A DNA stretch of 63,298 nucleotides from an uncultured Clostridia bacterium (GCA_944354265.1 CALVPX010000050.1:1-63298); one strand, 5' to 3'; shown: positions 26,547 through 34,125, counted from the first letter of the stretch. Notes: generated by a model not told the origin, from the letters alone. Numbers and translations: made by a program.

Positions 26547-27567
26547 ATTTTTCTGCTTTTGCCTTATTTGCGCAGTACTATGCGTGACATTTTTTGTGCA
26601 AACACCAAAAGTTGAGCCTGTTTTGGCCGATGGCAGGGCTGAAAGTGTAATGGAACTTTCCACCGGCAAGATTTTGCATAGCCACAATGCCGACGCAAGG
26701 TTGCCGATGGCGAGCACGACAAAAATAATGACCGCGCTTATAATTATTGAAGATTGCGACCTTGAGCAGGTAATCACCGTTCCCGATGATGCAGTGGGCG
26801 TTGAAGGGTCGAGCATTTATCTCAAAAAGAATGAGCGGATAAGCATAAGAGACCTACTGTACGGACTTATGCTCCGCTCGGGCAATGACGCTGCGACAGC
26901 ACTAGCCCTGTACCATAGCGGAAGTATACAGAAGTTTGCCGAGCAAATGAACGAGCGTGCCGCTGACATGGGATTGACAAATACACATTTTGTCAATCCA
27001 AGCGGACTCCCCGATGAATGTCATTATACGACTGCTGCAGAGCTCTGCACAATCGCCTGCAATGCGATGAAGAACGATACATTCAAAAAAATAGTTTCAA
27101 CGCGCAATTACACGGGCGAATACCGCAGCTTTGTAAATAAAAATAAAATGCTTTCGCGCATGGACGGAGCAAACGGTATAAAGACGGGGTACACCATGAG
27201 TGCGGGCAGGTGCCTTGTTTCGTCGGCAGAGCGGGAAGGAATGGACGTGGTGTGCGTTGTGCTCAACTGCCCTGACATGTACGAGAGGAGCGAAGAGTTG
27301 CTTGAGCAGGCATTTAGCACTTATTGCTTGAAGCAAATCGGTAGCAACAGGGTGTTTATGTGTGACATAGTACCATGCAGGTTGTCAAAAGATTGCACGC
27401 TACTTGTAAAGAAGGATGAAGAAATTACCTTTAAAATTATCAAAACAAATAATCATGCGCACATAAATGCAGGCGATGAAATTGCAAGGCTTGAAATTTA
27501 TTGCCAAAATGACTTGATTTTTAGCGAAAATTTATATAGTATAGTTAATAGAAATAATATTTTTTAA
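26494..27567 (+). CDS. D-alanyl-D-alanine carboxypeptidase (S11, DacB-like)
   Basis: This 357-residue exported carboxypeptidase has an N-terminal hydrophobic segment (about 18-36), then the penicillin-binding motifs STTK (SxxK, near residue 73), SGND (SxN, near 130) and IKTGYT (KTG, near 230). It lies directly after ytfJ, the usual place of the DacB-like gene for cortex maturation. It starts within ytfJ; an alternative internal start is possible. A reverse CATAGTACT copy with the longer flank (26574-26590) lies in its signal-peptide coding region. This is the second such enzyme in the window. Confidence 0.92.
   Translation: MRLLKRRANLSTTSRATKFFCFCLICAVLCVTFFVQTPKVEPVLADGRAESVMELSTGKILHSHNADARLPMASTTKIMTALIIIEDCDLEQVITVPDDAVGVEGSSIYLKKNERISIRDLLYGLMLRSGNDAATALALYHSGSIQKFAEQMNERAADMGLTNTHFVNPSGLPDECHYTTAAELCTIACNAMKNDTFKKIVSTRNYTGEYRSFVNKNKMLSRMDGANGIKTGYTMSAGRCLVSSAEREGMDVVCVVLNCPDMYERSEELLEQAFSTYCLKQIGSNRVFMCDIVPCRLSKDCTLLVKKDEEITFKIIKTNNHAHINAGDEIARLEIYCQNDLIFSENLYSIVNRNNIF
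26574..26590 (-). repeat. CATAGTACT repeat copy 4, long form (in the DacB-like gene)
   Basis: Reads ATGTCACGCATAGTACT on minus, identical over 17 bases to copies 5 and 10. Confidence 0.85.
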
Positions 27568-27576
27568 GGGTTAACT

Positions 27577-28278
27577 ATGCGATTGAACAAATACCTCGCT
27601 GCGTGCGGCGTTGCTTCGCGCAGGGATTGTGACGAGCTTATCAAACAGGGCAGGGTAAAAGTCAACGGAGCTGTTGCTTCGCTCGGCATGGAGGCCGACG
27701 AAGGCGACGAAGTCACCGTAGACGGCAACAAAGTAGTCTTAAAGAAAAACGAATACTATATTTTAAACAAGCCCAAGGGTTATCTTTCCACTGTCTCTGA
27801 CGACAAGGGCAGGAGGACTGTTCTCGATCTGCTGCCTTCCAACGTCGGCAGAATTTATCCCGTAGGCAGGCTCGATTACGACAGTGAGGGACTTCTTATT
27901 CTGACGACAGACGGAGAACTTGCGCAGAGGTTGACCCATCCTTCCAACGAAGTGCCCAAAACTTACCTCGTCAAAATAGAGGGCACTGCAACTGAGGCTA
28001 CCCTCAATCCCATCCGCAGCGGCGTTGAAATCGACGGCGGTTATGTCACCAAAAAGTGTAAAGCCCACATAGTGGAGACAAATAAAGATTACACTAAAAT
28101 CCATATAACCATAACCGAGGGCAAAAATCGCGAAATAAGAAAGATGTTTGCGGCAATCGGGCGGGAAGTCACACTTTTAAAGCGCATTAAAGTTGGCGAA
28201 CTCACACTGCGCGGCCTCAACAGGGGCGCATACCGCAAGCTTACAAAGCAGGAAGTTGCATATTTAATGTCGCTGTAA
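27577..28278 (+). CDS. rluB: Pseudouridine synthase RluB family
   Basis: This 233-residue enzyme isomerises a uridine in 23S rRNA helix 89 (by family analogy). It has an N-terminal S4 domain (MRLNKYLAACGVASRRDCDEL) and a RsuA/RluB catalytic domain with the catalytic Asp in GRLDYDSEGLLILT, plus ITEGKNREIRKMF. The start ATG follows AAGGG. It is the normal neighbour downstream of scpAB-ytfJ-dacB in clostridia. Confidence 0.95.
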   Translation: MRLNKYLAACGVASRRDCDELIKQGRVKVNGAVASLGMEADEGDEVTVDGNKVVLKKNEYYILNKPKGYLSTVSDDKGRRTVLDLLPSNVGRIYPVGRLDYDSEGLLILTTDGELAQRLTHPSNEVPKTYLVKIEGTATEATLNPIRSGVEIDGGYVTKKCKAHIVETNKDYTKIHITITEGKNREIRKMFAAIGREVTLLKRIKVGELTLRGLNRGAYRKLTKQEVAYLMSL

Positions 28279-28288
28279 AATTAAATAA

Positions 28289-28315
28289 TATGCGCCGCCA
28301 TTTTGGCGGCGCATT
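28289..28315 (+). other. Strong hairpin between rluB and the HAD phosphatase gene
   Basis: A 12-bp stem (AATGCGCCGCCA / TGGCGGCGCATT) with a TTT loop. Without a T-tract it is at best a weak terminator; it overlaps the -35 region of the next promoter. Confidence 0.6.
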
Positions 28316-28323
28316 ATTGACTA

Positions 28324-28329
28324 TATAAT
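28324..28329 (+). promoter_or_regulatory. -10 box giving a leaderless HAD phosphatase mRNA
   Basis: TATAAT ends 6 nt before ATG 28336. The -35 at 17 bp is poor (TTTTGG), so the promoter is less sure than those of nadK or aroK. Confidence 0.55.
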
Positions 28330-28335
28330 AAAACT

Positions 28336-28989
28336 ATGATTGAAAATATTTTATTCGACCTCGATGGCACTCTGACCGATCCGTTTGAAGGTATTACAAA
28401 TTCAGTTATCTATGCACTGAAAAAATTCGGCATAACGGAAGCCGACAAAGCTAAACTTAAATGTTTTATCGGTCCGCCGCTATATCAGTCATTTATCTCC
28501 TTTTACAACTTCAAGTTGGATGATGCTTATAAAGCCGTTGAGTACTACCGCGAGTATTTTTCGGTTAAGGGAATTTACGAAAACCGCGTTTATAGCGGTA
28601 TTGAAAATGTTTTGGCAGAACTCAAGAAAATGGGGTACCGCCTAATTGTTGCAACATCCAAGCCTCAGGTTTTCGCCGAAGAGATATTACGACACTTCAA
28701 TCTTGCGCAGTATTTTGATTGCGTATCCGGAGCCACACTCGACAGTTCGCGTGTTGAAAAGTCAGACATAATTACATATGCGTTGAAATCCTTTAAAGTT
28801 TTACCGCAAAGTGCAATTATGGTAGGCGACCGCAAGCATGACATAATCGGTGCAAGGAAAAATCTGTTAAAATCAATCGGCGTGCTTTATGGCTACGGTG
28901 ACGAAGCGGAACTGAAAAGCGCCGGTGCGGATTTTATTGCTTCGTCCCCGCAGGACATACTTAATGTTATCTGTAGCCTGTCAATATAA
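28336..28989 (+). CDS. HAD-IA family phosphatase (phosphoglycolate phosphatase-like)
   Basis: This 217-residue haloacid dehalogenase-type hydrolase has motif I FDLDGTLTD (nucleophile and acid Asp), motif II VATSKPQ, motif III lysine near VEKSD, and motif IV MVGDRKHDIIGA. The helical cap after motif I is typical of Gph/PgmB-type enzymes. The substrate cannot be read; phosphoglycolate is the common annotation. A very strong terminator follows. Confidence 0.9.
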   Translation: MIENILFDLDGTLTDPFEGITNSVIYALKKFGITEADKAKLKCFIGPPLYQSFISFYNFKLDDAYKAVEYYREYFSVKGIYENRVYSGIENVLAELKKMGYRLIVATSKPQVFAEEILRHFNLAQYFDCVSGATLDSSRVEKSDIITYALKSFKVLPQSAIMVGDRKHDIIGARKNLLKSIGVLYGYGDEAELKSAGADFIASSPQDILNVICSLSI

Positions 28990-28994
28990 TTTGC

Positions 28995-29034
28995 AAAAGC
29001 AGGCGCCCGCTGAATTCAGCGGGCGCCTGCTTTT
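28995..29034. terminator. Bidirectional terminator between HAD gene and lexA
   Basis: A perfect 40-bp palindrome (two 20-bp arms centred on GAATTC) beginning AAAAGCAGGCGCC and ending TTTT. It serves both the plus-strand HAD gene and the minus-strand lexA. Confidence 0.93.
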
Positions 29035-29043
29035 ATAAAATTT

Positions 29044-29634
29044 TCAGATATTTCTTACAAGGCCAATAACCTTGCCCAAAATTGTTACGTCGTCGAAAAT
29101 AAAATCTTCCATGTCGTCATTTTCGGGGTGGAGGATGAACTTGCCGTCGCGCTTGTAAAAGCGCTTGACGGTGGCGCTGTCCTCAACGAGGGCGACTACA
29201 ATTTCGCCGTTTTCGGCAACGGGCTGCTTTTTTACGATTATTTTGTCGCCGTTGAACATGCCTATCTTTATCATCGAATCGCCTTTGACCGTCAGCATGA
29301 ACAGGTCGTCACCCTTAAAAAGGTTGGAAGGTATCGAGTAAAAATCTTCATAATTCTCCTGCGCAAAAATTGGTTCGCCTGCGGCTACCGTGCCCAAAAG
29401 GGGAACCTTTTTCACCTGCTGATTTATTGAGATTGCGCGGCGCTTGTTTTCGCCGACTTTGCTCTTGGTTATGAGTCCTTTGGCCGCGAGGTCGTTCATT
29501 ATGGTAAACGCTGTGGCGGTGGAGCGGATATCGCACGCCTTGCAAATTTCACGGACGGTGGGGGCATAGCCGTTTTCCGAAATAAAAGAGGTAATATATT
29601 CGTATACTATTTGTGTCTTTTCTAATTTTTTCAT
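29044..29634 (-). CDS. lexA: LexA repressor (SOS regulator)
   Basis: LexA represses the SOS regulon and self-cleaves when RecA filaments form. The 196-residue protein has an N-terminal winged helix (QIVYEYITSFI, then APTVREICKACDIRS), the Ala85-Gly86 cleavage site in VAAGEP, and the S24 catalytic pair Ser120 (GDSM) and Lys157 (ATVKRF). The start ATG has AAGGAG upstream on minus. A candidate SOS box overlaps its -35. Confidence 0.96.
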   Translation of the reverse strand: MKKLEKTQIVYEYITSFISENGYAPTVREICKACDIRSTATAFTIMNDLAAKGLITKSKVGENKRRAISINQQVKKVPLLGTVAAGEPIFAQENYEDFYSIPSNLFKGDDLFMLTVKGDSMIKIGMFNGDKIIVKKQPVAENGEIVVALVEDSATVKRFYKRDGKFILHPENDDMEDFIFDDVTILGKVIGLVRNI

Positions 29635-29657
29635 AATAACTATGTCTCCTTGAATTA

Positions 29658-29697
29658 ATTATACCATAACAAAAATAAAAAAGCAAACGATTGTTCC
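29658..29697 (-). promoter_or_regulatory. lexA promoter with SOS box
   Basis: On minus, TTGCTT (29686-29681), 17 bp and TATAAT (29663-29658). The SOS-like box CAAACGATTGTTCC (29684-29697, plus-strand reading) matches 10 of the 12 best-conserved outer positions of the Firmicute CGAAC-N4-GTTCG box except for the second and last bases, and overlaps the -35. Autoregulation is inferred. Confidence 0.7.
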
Positions 29698-29778
29698 TAT
29701 TTTATTTGCTTGTTTTTTTAAAATTTGTGTTATATAATATCTCAGGATAAAATTTGTGGCATTATGGAGGAGGACATT

Positions 29779-29955
29779 ATGAATAAAAGAGGGCAAGAGT
29801 GCGTTCTCTACGACAGGGAATGTATTGAGTGTGGCGAGTGCGACATGTGCGACCTTGACCCCGAAAAGGTGTGCGATAACTGCGGCAAATGCCTCGATAT
29901 CCGCGACGACGCAGTTATTAAAATTGACAAGATAATTATGGATGACGAAAAATAA
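29779..29955 (+). CDS. Small Cys-rich protein, probable metal binder
   Basis: This 58-residue protein has eight cysteines grouped as CIECGECDMC and CDNCGKC, with an acidic, Asp-rich remainder. The arrangement suggests zinc or another metal (or an Fe-S cluster) and no catalytic domain. The start ATG 29779 follows GGAGGA; TATAAT at 29733-29738 supplies a divergent promoter from lexA. I do not recognise a named family. It lies divergent to lexA and could share its SOS box, which is inference. Confidence 0.75.
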   Translation: MNKRGQECVLYDRECIECGECDMCDLDPEKVCDNCGKCLDIRDDAVIKIDKIIMDDEK

Positions 29956-29989
29956 CAGCGAAGTTTTGCAGCTCCGCTGTTATTTTTTG
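29951..29989. terminator. Terminator between Cys-rich gene and hflX
   Basis: AATAACAGCG / CGCTGTTATT stem with a 14-nt loop and a T-tract on plus. Confidence 0.8.
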
Positions 29990-29992
29990 TAT

Positions 29993-31207
29993 TTACTTAA
30001 TAAATTTTTTCACTTTAGGTAGATATTTATTTTCTACTGTACATTCTACTTCCAATCCGTCATCGGTAAATGTGCGTTGCGTTTCATTTACGGCATGCGC
30101 AAGCGCAGAATATTCACTCATCTGAGCATAGGGAATAAACAATTTGAGCTTGGTGAATTTATCTGAAAAGCACAGCGAAATTTGTCTTTTAAGTTCGTCA
30201 ATGCCCTGATTTTTCTTTGCGGAAATATATATGCAATCTCGGGGAAGAGTGTCGGTACTGTCAATAAGGTCACATTTGTTCAGCACCTTTAAATAGGGCT
30301 TGTCAAAGCCAAGCGAAGAGAGGGTGGTGTACGTTGTTTCAAACTGCATGTCATAATCGCCTGAAGCGTCCGCAATAAAGAGTGCCAAGTCGCAATTTAC
30401 GGCGCTTTCAAGCGTCGATTTAAAGGCCTCGACTATATCGTGCGGCAACTGTTGAATGAATCCTACAGTGTCCACAAGTATAAACTGAACACCGTCAATC
30501 TCAAAAGTGCGGGCAGTGGGATCGAGAGTGGCAAAGAGTGCGTTTTTTTCAAGTACGCCTGCGCCGGTAAGGATATTCATCAAGCTCGATTTACCCGTAT
30601 TTGTGTAGCCGACGAGCGCAATAATTTTTGCGCCTTCTTTCTGCCGCCTGTTGCTGTGCAGGGAGCGGCGCGTCTCTGTTTCCTTAAGTCGCTTTTCAAG
30701 GTATTTAATGCGGTACCTTATGTGTCGCCTGTCCGTCTCAAGCTGTGTTTCGCCGGGGCCGCGCGAGCCTATTCCGCCGCCAAGGCGGGACAGTGCTGCG
30801 CCCTTGCCCTTGAGCCGAGGGTAAATATACTTCAACTGCGCTAACTCAACCTGTATTTTTCCCTCGCTCGTCACGGCGTTGAGAGCAAAAATATCGAGAA
30901 TAAGGGTGGTTCTGTCAATCACCTTTCTGTTGTCGAGTGCGGCGGAGATGTTGAGAGTCTGCGAAGGAGACAGCTCGCCGTTAAAGAGAACAGTTACACC
31001 CTCAAGGCCGTAAAGGGTTTGCTGAATTTCTTCAAGTTTGCCGGAGCCGATAAAGGTTGCCGGGTTGATTTCTTTGATATTTTGATAGCTCGAGCCGCAG
31101 TATGCGCCGCCCGCGCTCTCAATGAGCGACACTGCCTCGTCATGCAGAACGCGCCATTTATCGTTTAAAATGGGTTGTATTATAAATACTTTTTCAATTT
31201 GTTCCAT
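29993..31207 (-). CDS. hflX: GTPase HflX
   Basis: HflX is a ribosome-associated GTPase that splits stalled ribosomes. The 404-residue protein has the HflX N-domain (LFNGELSPSQTLN), the glycine-rich GGGIGSRGPGETQLETDRR linker, then a G domain with G1 GYTNTGKSSLMN, G3 DTVGFIQQLP, and G4 NKCDL. It starts 4 bp after the stop of the upstream recombinase gene, so the two are cotranscribed from the xerS promoter. Confidence 0.95.
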   Translation of the reverse strand: MEQIEKVFIIQPILNDKWRVLHDEAVSLIESAGGAYCGSSYQNIKEINPATFIGSGKLEEIQQTLYGLEGVTVLFNGELSPSQTLNISAALDNRKVIDRTTLILDIFALNAVTSEGKIQVELAQLKYIYPRLKGKGAALSRLGGGIGSRGPGETQLETDRRHIRYRIKYLEKRLKETETRRSLHSNRRQKEGAKIIALVGYTNTGKSSLMNILTGAGVLEKNALFATLDPTARTFEIDGVQFILVDTVGFIQQLPHDIVEAFKSTLESAVNCDLALFIADASGDYDMQFETTYTTLSSLGFDKPYLKVLNKCDLIDSTDTLPRDCIYISAKKNQGIDELKRQISLCFSDKFTKLKLFIPYAQMSEYSALAHAVNETQRTFTDDGLEVECTVENKYLPKVKKFIK

Positions 31208-31211
31208 TAAA

Positions 31212-32282
31212 TCAATCCTCGTCGTCGGGATGCAGTTTTACTTTTCCGACGACAGAACGCCGTGCATCCTCGCTGATAGCGGCATAGTGTTTGCGCGTTG
31301 TATTAACGTCCTTGTGTCCCAAAACGTCGGCGACAACATAAATATCTCCTGTAGCTCTGTATAGCGCAGTGCCGTAAGTACTGCGCAGTTTGTGCGGCGA
31401 AATTTTTTTCAAAGGTGAAACGATTTTAGCATATTTCTGCACAAGGTTTTCAACGGCGCGCACGGTTATGCGTCTTTTTTGTGAGGATAAGAACAGCGCG
31501 TCCTTGGCATCTGCAGGCAGGTCACATTCCTGTTTGTAATCAAAATATCTCTTTAAAGCGTTGGCAACGTCGTCATCAAAGAATAAAATTGATTTACTGC
31601 CGCCCTTTCTTGTGACTATAAACGAGTTATCGTTGAAGTTGATATCTTCATTGTTCAGACCGACAAGCTCGCTTATACGAATACCGGTGCCGAGGAAGAG
31701 CATTATTATTGCGCTGTCGCGCACTTTGTCGCGCTCATGGAATACGCGTTGGTGGGGGGACAGCCCGCTGCCTGATTCAGCTACGTCAACTATATTATAA
31801 ATTTCGTCGCCTTCAAGGCGAATGATGGGTTTTTCGTGCAGTTTAGGCGTTGTAACCTTTGCAGAGTTATCTACGGAAATCATGCCGCGGTTAAAAAAGT
31901 ACTTGAACATGGCGCGTACGGAAGATAATTTTCGCGCCTTTGCCCTGTCATTGCAGACGTGTTGCTTTCCCTGATATGTATAATGCGAAAGATAGGCGAG
32001 AAACATTTCAATGTCATAATTTGAAATGCTTTCCAAATCTTCCAAAGTAAATTGTTTGACCGAAGTGTATGTTTTAAAACGCTTTTGCCTGAGAAAATAG
32101 AAAAATATTTTTAAGTCATGGGCGTAATTGAGCCGCGTGAGGGTAGAAGTTTGACTGTCGATGCCGAGGAAATAATCGCCACAAAAATCAGGCAGTTCCT
32201 TTTCAAGCAGCACTTCAATTGTTTCAAGATTTTTGTTGTTTCGTTCAACGTAGTAGTTTGAATTGTTTTTTGATGTTGCCAA
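31212..32282 (-). CDS. XerS-like tyrosine recombinase
   Basis: This 356-residue tyrosine recombinase would resolve chromosome dimers at a dif site. The catalytic set is complete: Arg202 (GTGIRISELVGL), Lys226 (RKGGSK), His297-x-x-Arg300 (HKLR), His323 (LGHKD) and Tyr333. A long N-terminal DNA-binding domain (about 1-150) and a spacer with HERDKVRDSAIIMLFLGTG resemble single-recombinase XerS of streptococci, which is also 356 residues and encoded beside its dif site. Here a dif-like repeat lies about 360 bp upstream. The start is TTG 32282 with GAGGT upstream. It could instead be a XerC/XerD-like enzyme; catalytic identity is sure, the XerS label is inferred. Confidence 0.85.
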   Translation of the reverse strand: MATSKNNSNYYVERNNKNLETIEVLLEKELPDFCGDYFLGIDSQTSTLTRLNYAHDLKIFFYFLRQKRFKTYTSVKQFTLEDLESISNYDIEMFLAYLSHYTYQGKQHVCNDRAKARKLSSVRAMFKYFFNRGMISVDNSAKVTTPKLHEKPIIRLEGDEIYNIVDVAESGSGLSPHQRVFHERDKVRDSAIIMLFLGTGIRISELVGLNNEDINFNDNSFIVTRKGGSKSILFFDDDVANALKRYFDYKQECDLPADAKDALFLSSQKRRITVRAVENLVQKYAKIVSPLKKISPHKLRSTYGTALYRATGDIYVVADVLGHKDVNTTRKHYAAISEDARRSVVGKVKLHPDDED

Positions 32283-32301
32283 ACCAATACCTCAATTTTA
32301 A

Positions 32302-32341
32302 TTTTACGAATAATTATAGTCAGCTTATTTTATACCACAAA
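32302..32341 (-). promoter_or_regulatory. xerS-like gene promoter containing one dif arm
   Basis: On minus: TTGTGG (32341-32336), 17 bp and TATAAT (32318-32313). The 12-mer TTATTCGTAAAA (minus; 32313-32302) starts at the last T of the -10 and spans the expected start of transcription. It is identical to 12 of the 14 bases of each arm of the dif-like repeat at 40291-40324. Recombinase binding here would block its own promoter. Confidence 0.65.
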
Positions 32342-32645
32342 TGAATATCTTTGTCAAGGATGAAAGCAAAAATGAACAACATTTAATTAAAAATTAAGGG
32401 GAGAGGCACTGACGGCTTTAAGAAGTTACGAACATAACTCATAAAAAGAAAATTAAATTGAAAGTAAAATAATTAAGGTATGAAGTTAACGATTAAACGC
32501 AAGTAAAACTCACAGTAACTATTTTAAACATAAATAAAGCAGGTAAATCCTCTGCGGTTTTAATAATTAATTGCTGAGATTCTATTAGAAATATAAATAA
32601 AAATACATTCTCTGAAAGATTTTCATGGCGCAGTGTAGGAAGCGC
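32342..32645. other. Intergenic region, nothing recognised
   Basis: About 300 bp of AT-rich sequence between the recombinase promoter and the left attachment repeat. I see no open frame with a ribosome site, no strong hairpin and no repeat. It probably belongs to the host side of the dif locus. Confidence 0.5.
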
Positions 32646-32668
32646 ATTTATTCGTAAAACACAGCTTT
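32646..32668 (+). repeat. Left attachment repeat (attL)
   Basis: A 23-bp sequence running from ATTTATTCGTAAAA through CACAGC to TTT, identical to 40291-40313. Downstream of TTT the second arm is degenerate (GGAAATTGTGG), as expected for the phage-derived half of a Xer site. Confidence 0.85.
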
Positions 32669-32971
32669 GGAAATTGTGGTGTGTTGGTTAATCCCCTGTC
32701 GCTTATGTAGTGGAAAGGGGGGTGCAGCTGGTTCTGCCTGATTCCAATATATTGGGGTATGGGGACGACGTCCCCATGTCAGCCCTTTTGGCGTAAGTGA
32801 TGCAGTCAGATGAGTTGTGTGTGCCGTGTTTGAAGGGAGCTGTTTGAGCCTTTTCGCGGTTTATTAGCCTTTCAGCTGCTCGGCTTTGGTTCAGCTCGGT
32901 CAAGCCTGCAAGGCTTAGCAAAAAAGCGCGTTCTGGCCACTTTAGTGGCAGGCGCGCTTTTTGCATGTATT
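32669..32971. other. Phage non-coding region with several perfect dyads
   Basis: No convincing gene. It contains CCAATATATTGG (32744-32755), ATGGGGACG-A-CGTCCCCAT (32759-32777), and a long hairpin at 32918-32964. Such clustered hairpins resemble the intergenic region of filamentous phages that holds the packaging signal and the complementary-strand origin. Which of them has that role cannot be told from sequence. Confidence 0.55.
32918..32964 (-). terminator. Large hairpin, terminator of the lysogeny operon or packaging signal
   Basis: Outer stem GCAAAAAAGCGCG / CGCGCTTTTTGC encloses an inner stem CCACT / AGTGG. On the minus strand it ends in T-rich sequence just after the DUF2726 gene, so it can terminate that operon. 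Its size and nested shape would also suit a filamentous-phage packaging hairpin. Confidence 0.65.
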
Positions 32972-33697
32972 TTAATATAGCCTGATGTGTTCATTGATTC
33001 TTTTTTTTATGTATTCAACATTCACACCGTATTCTGTCCATAAGATTATTAATGGGATTCCTGCTTGTCTTAGTATTTCTTTAACTTTCAGATCTCTCAT
33101 GTATCTGTTTTTTTGATTGTGTGTTTCGTCATTAATTTCAATGCAGAGTAATGGTTTATATGTTTTCTTTTCAAATATACATATGTCTACTACGCGGTAT
33201 AATTCGTTTTGGTATTTATAGTTTGATTGCTTCTCAACTATTTGTGATAGTGGAACTTGTGGTAATGTTATGTATTGATCTTCGGTTATGTTCCTTATGG
33301 TGTTATAAAAATTTTGCTCTGTATTTGATAGATAATGTTGTTTAGCTGTGTAGGTTATTTCCGATTTATTCTGATTGATTGTTTGAGTGGCTGTGCTTTG
33401 TTCTATTTTATTATCTTCTTTTTCTGGGGGAGTATTTTGTTGTTTTTGATTGTTGTTGCTGTTTGTTGTGTTATTTTCTTTTTTATTTTTAATTACACAG
33501 TACAGTACAATGAATGTAACTGTCAGTATTATTGTTGAAGTCACTCCTATAATAGCAGGGATAGGATTGCTTTTTATTGCTTCTATAATAGAGTAAGTTA
33601 ATATGAGAATAACTAATATTAAAAATAATATTGGTTTAAGGTCTTTATTTTTTCTATATTTATAATTCCTTGTATATTTTCTATATCGTCTTCTCAT
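32972..33697 (-). CDS. Membrane-anchored DUF2726 (PD-(D/E)xK-like) protein, lysogeny cargo
   Basis: This 241-residue protein has a very basic N-terminus, two membrane helices (about 21-40 and 46-68), a low-complexity Asn/Gln/Lys/Thr linker (about 72-120) and a C-terminal DUF2726 domain with VVDICIFEKKT, LLCIEINDETHNQ and ILRQAGIPLIILWT. DUF2726 is related to PD-(D/E)xK nucleases, and the D...EIND pattern is consistent. It overlaps the repressor by ATGA, so it is made in lysogens. A superinfection-exclusion or host-defence role is plausible but unproven. Confidence 0.75.
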   Translation of the reverse strand: MRRRYRKYTRNYKYRKNKDLKPILFLILVILILTYSIIEAIKSNPIPAIIGVTSTIILTVTFIVLYCVIKNKKENNTTNSNNNQKQQNTPPEKEDNKIEQSTATQTINQNKSEITYTAKQHYLSNTEQNFYNTIRNITEDQYITLPQVPLSQIVEKQSNYKYQNELYRVVDICIFEKKTYKPLLCIEINDETHNQKNRYMRDLKVKEILRQAGIPLIILWTEYGVNVEYIKKRINEHIRLY

Positions 33698-33966
33698 TTT
33701 ATGTCGATTTTGCCGTAATTGTTTATATTTTCGATATGATTTTTGCTTGAGTATGTTTTTGTGCCTGTTTCATCTTCGAGGCCAATTAAATAATCTGATG
33801 TTACATTGAAATATATAGCACAATTCCGTATTGCAGTTTCTGTTGGTTCGCTTTGATTATTTATCCATTTAGATATGGCTTTTTGCGTATAACCTATTTT
33901 TTTAGATAATTTGTTTTGGCTGATTTGATGCTCTGCCATTAGTTCTTTTAGTCTATTACCAAACAT
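33694..33966 (-). CDS. Xre-family phage repressor
   Basis: This 90-residue protein has an N-terminal Cro/CI-type helix-turn-helix (residues 3-60: RLKELMAEHQISQNKLSKKI, then QKAISKWINNQSEPT) and a short C-terminal tail. It is divergent from the phage structural and replication operon and flanks a 16-bp inverted repeat on the rightward promoter. It most likely keeps the prophage quiet. It lacks a peptidase domain, so SOS cleavage is not expected. Confidence 0.88.
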   Translation of the reverse strand: MFGNRLKELMAEHQISQNKLSKKIGYTQKAISKWINNQSEPTETAIRNCAIYFNVTSDYLIGLEDETGTKTYSSKNHIENINNYGKIDIK

Positions 33967-33999
33967 GACTATATTTTAGAACTTTTTTTCTTAATTGTC

Positions 34000-34049
34000 T
34001 TGACATAGAACTATATTAGTAGTATACTTAAATTACTAATATAGTTCTA
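34000..34049 (+). promoter_or_regulatory. Rightward phage promoter overlapped by a 16-bp inverted-repeat operator
   Basis: TTGACA (34000-34005), 17 bp and TATACT (34023-34028). The arms TAGAACTATATTAGTA (34006-34021) and its exact complement (34034-34049) flank the -10 box with a 12-bp gap. The left arm fills the -35/-10 spacer and the right arm covers the start region, an arrangement suited to repression by the adjacent Xre protein. A partial half-site (TAGAAC) is at 33977-33982. Confidence 0.88.
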
Positions 34050-34125
34050 ATTTTTATTTAGAATTCACAAAACAAACAAAGAGGTGTGGACGTACTTATG
34101 GCAATATTTAAGGAGATATTTTAAA

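Noticed and set aside
31212-32282. Phage-encoded integrase
   Set aside because: The recombinase lies outside the attachment repeats, is cotranscribed with hflX, and has the length and context of a host Xer protein.
32703-32966. 87-codon minus-strand frame in the phage non-coding region
   Set aside because: No Shine-Dalgarno, it runs through three perfect dyads and its sequence is dictated by the hairpins.
34084-34125. Earlier start of the PAPS-reductase-like gene, and an 8-codon mini-frame at 34098-34124
   Set aside because: AAGGAG at 34110-34115 fits ATG 34126, where family similarity begins; the mini-frame has no support beyond a weak GAGGTG.
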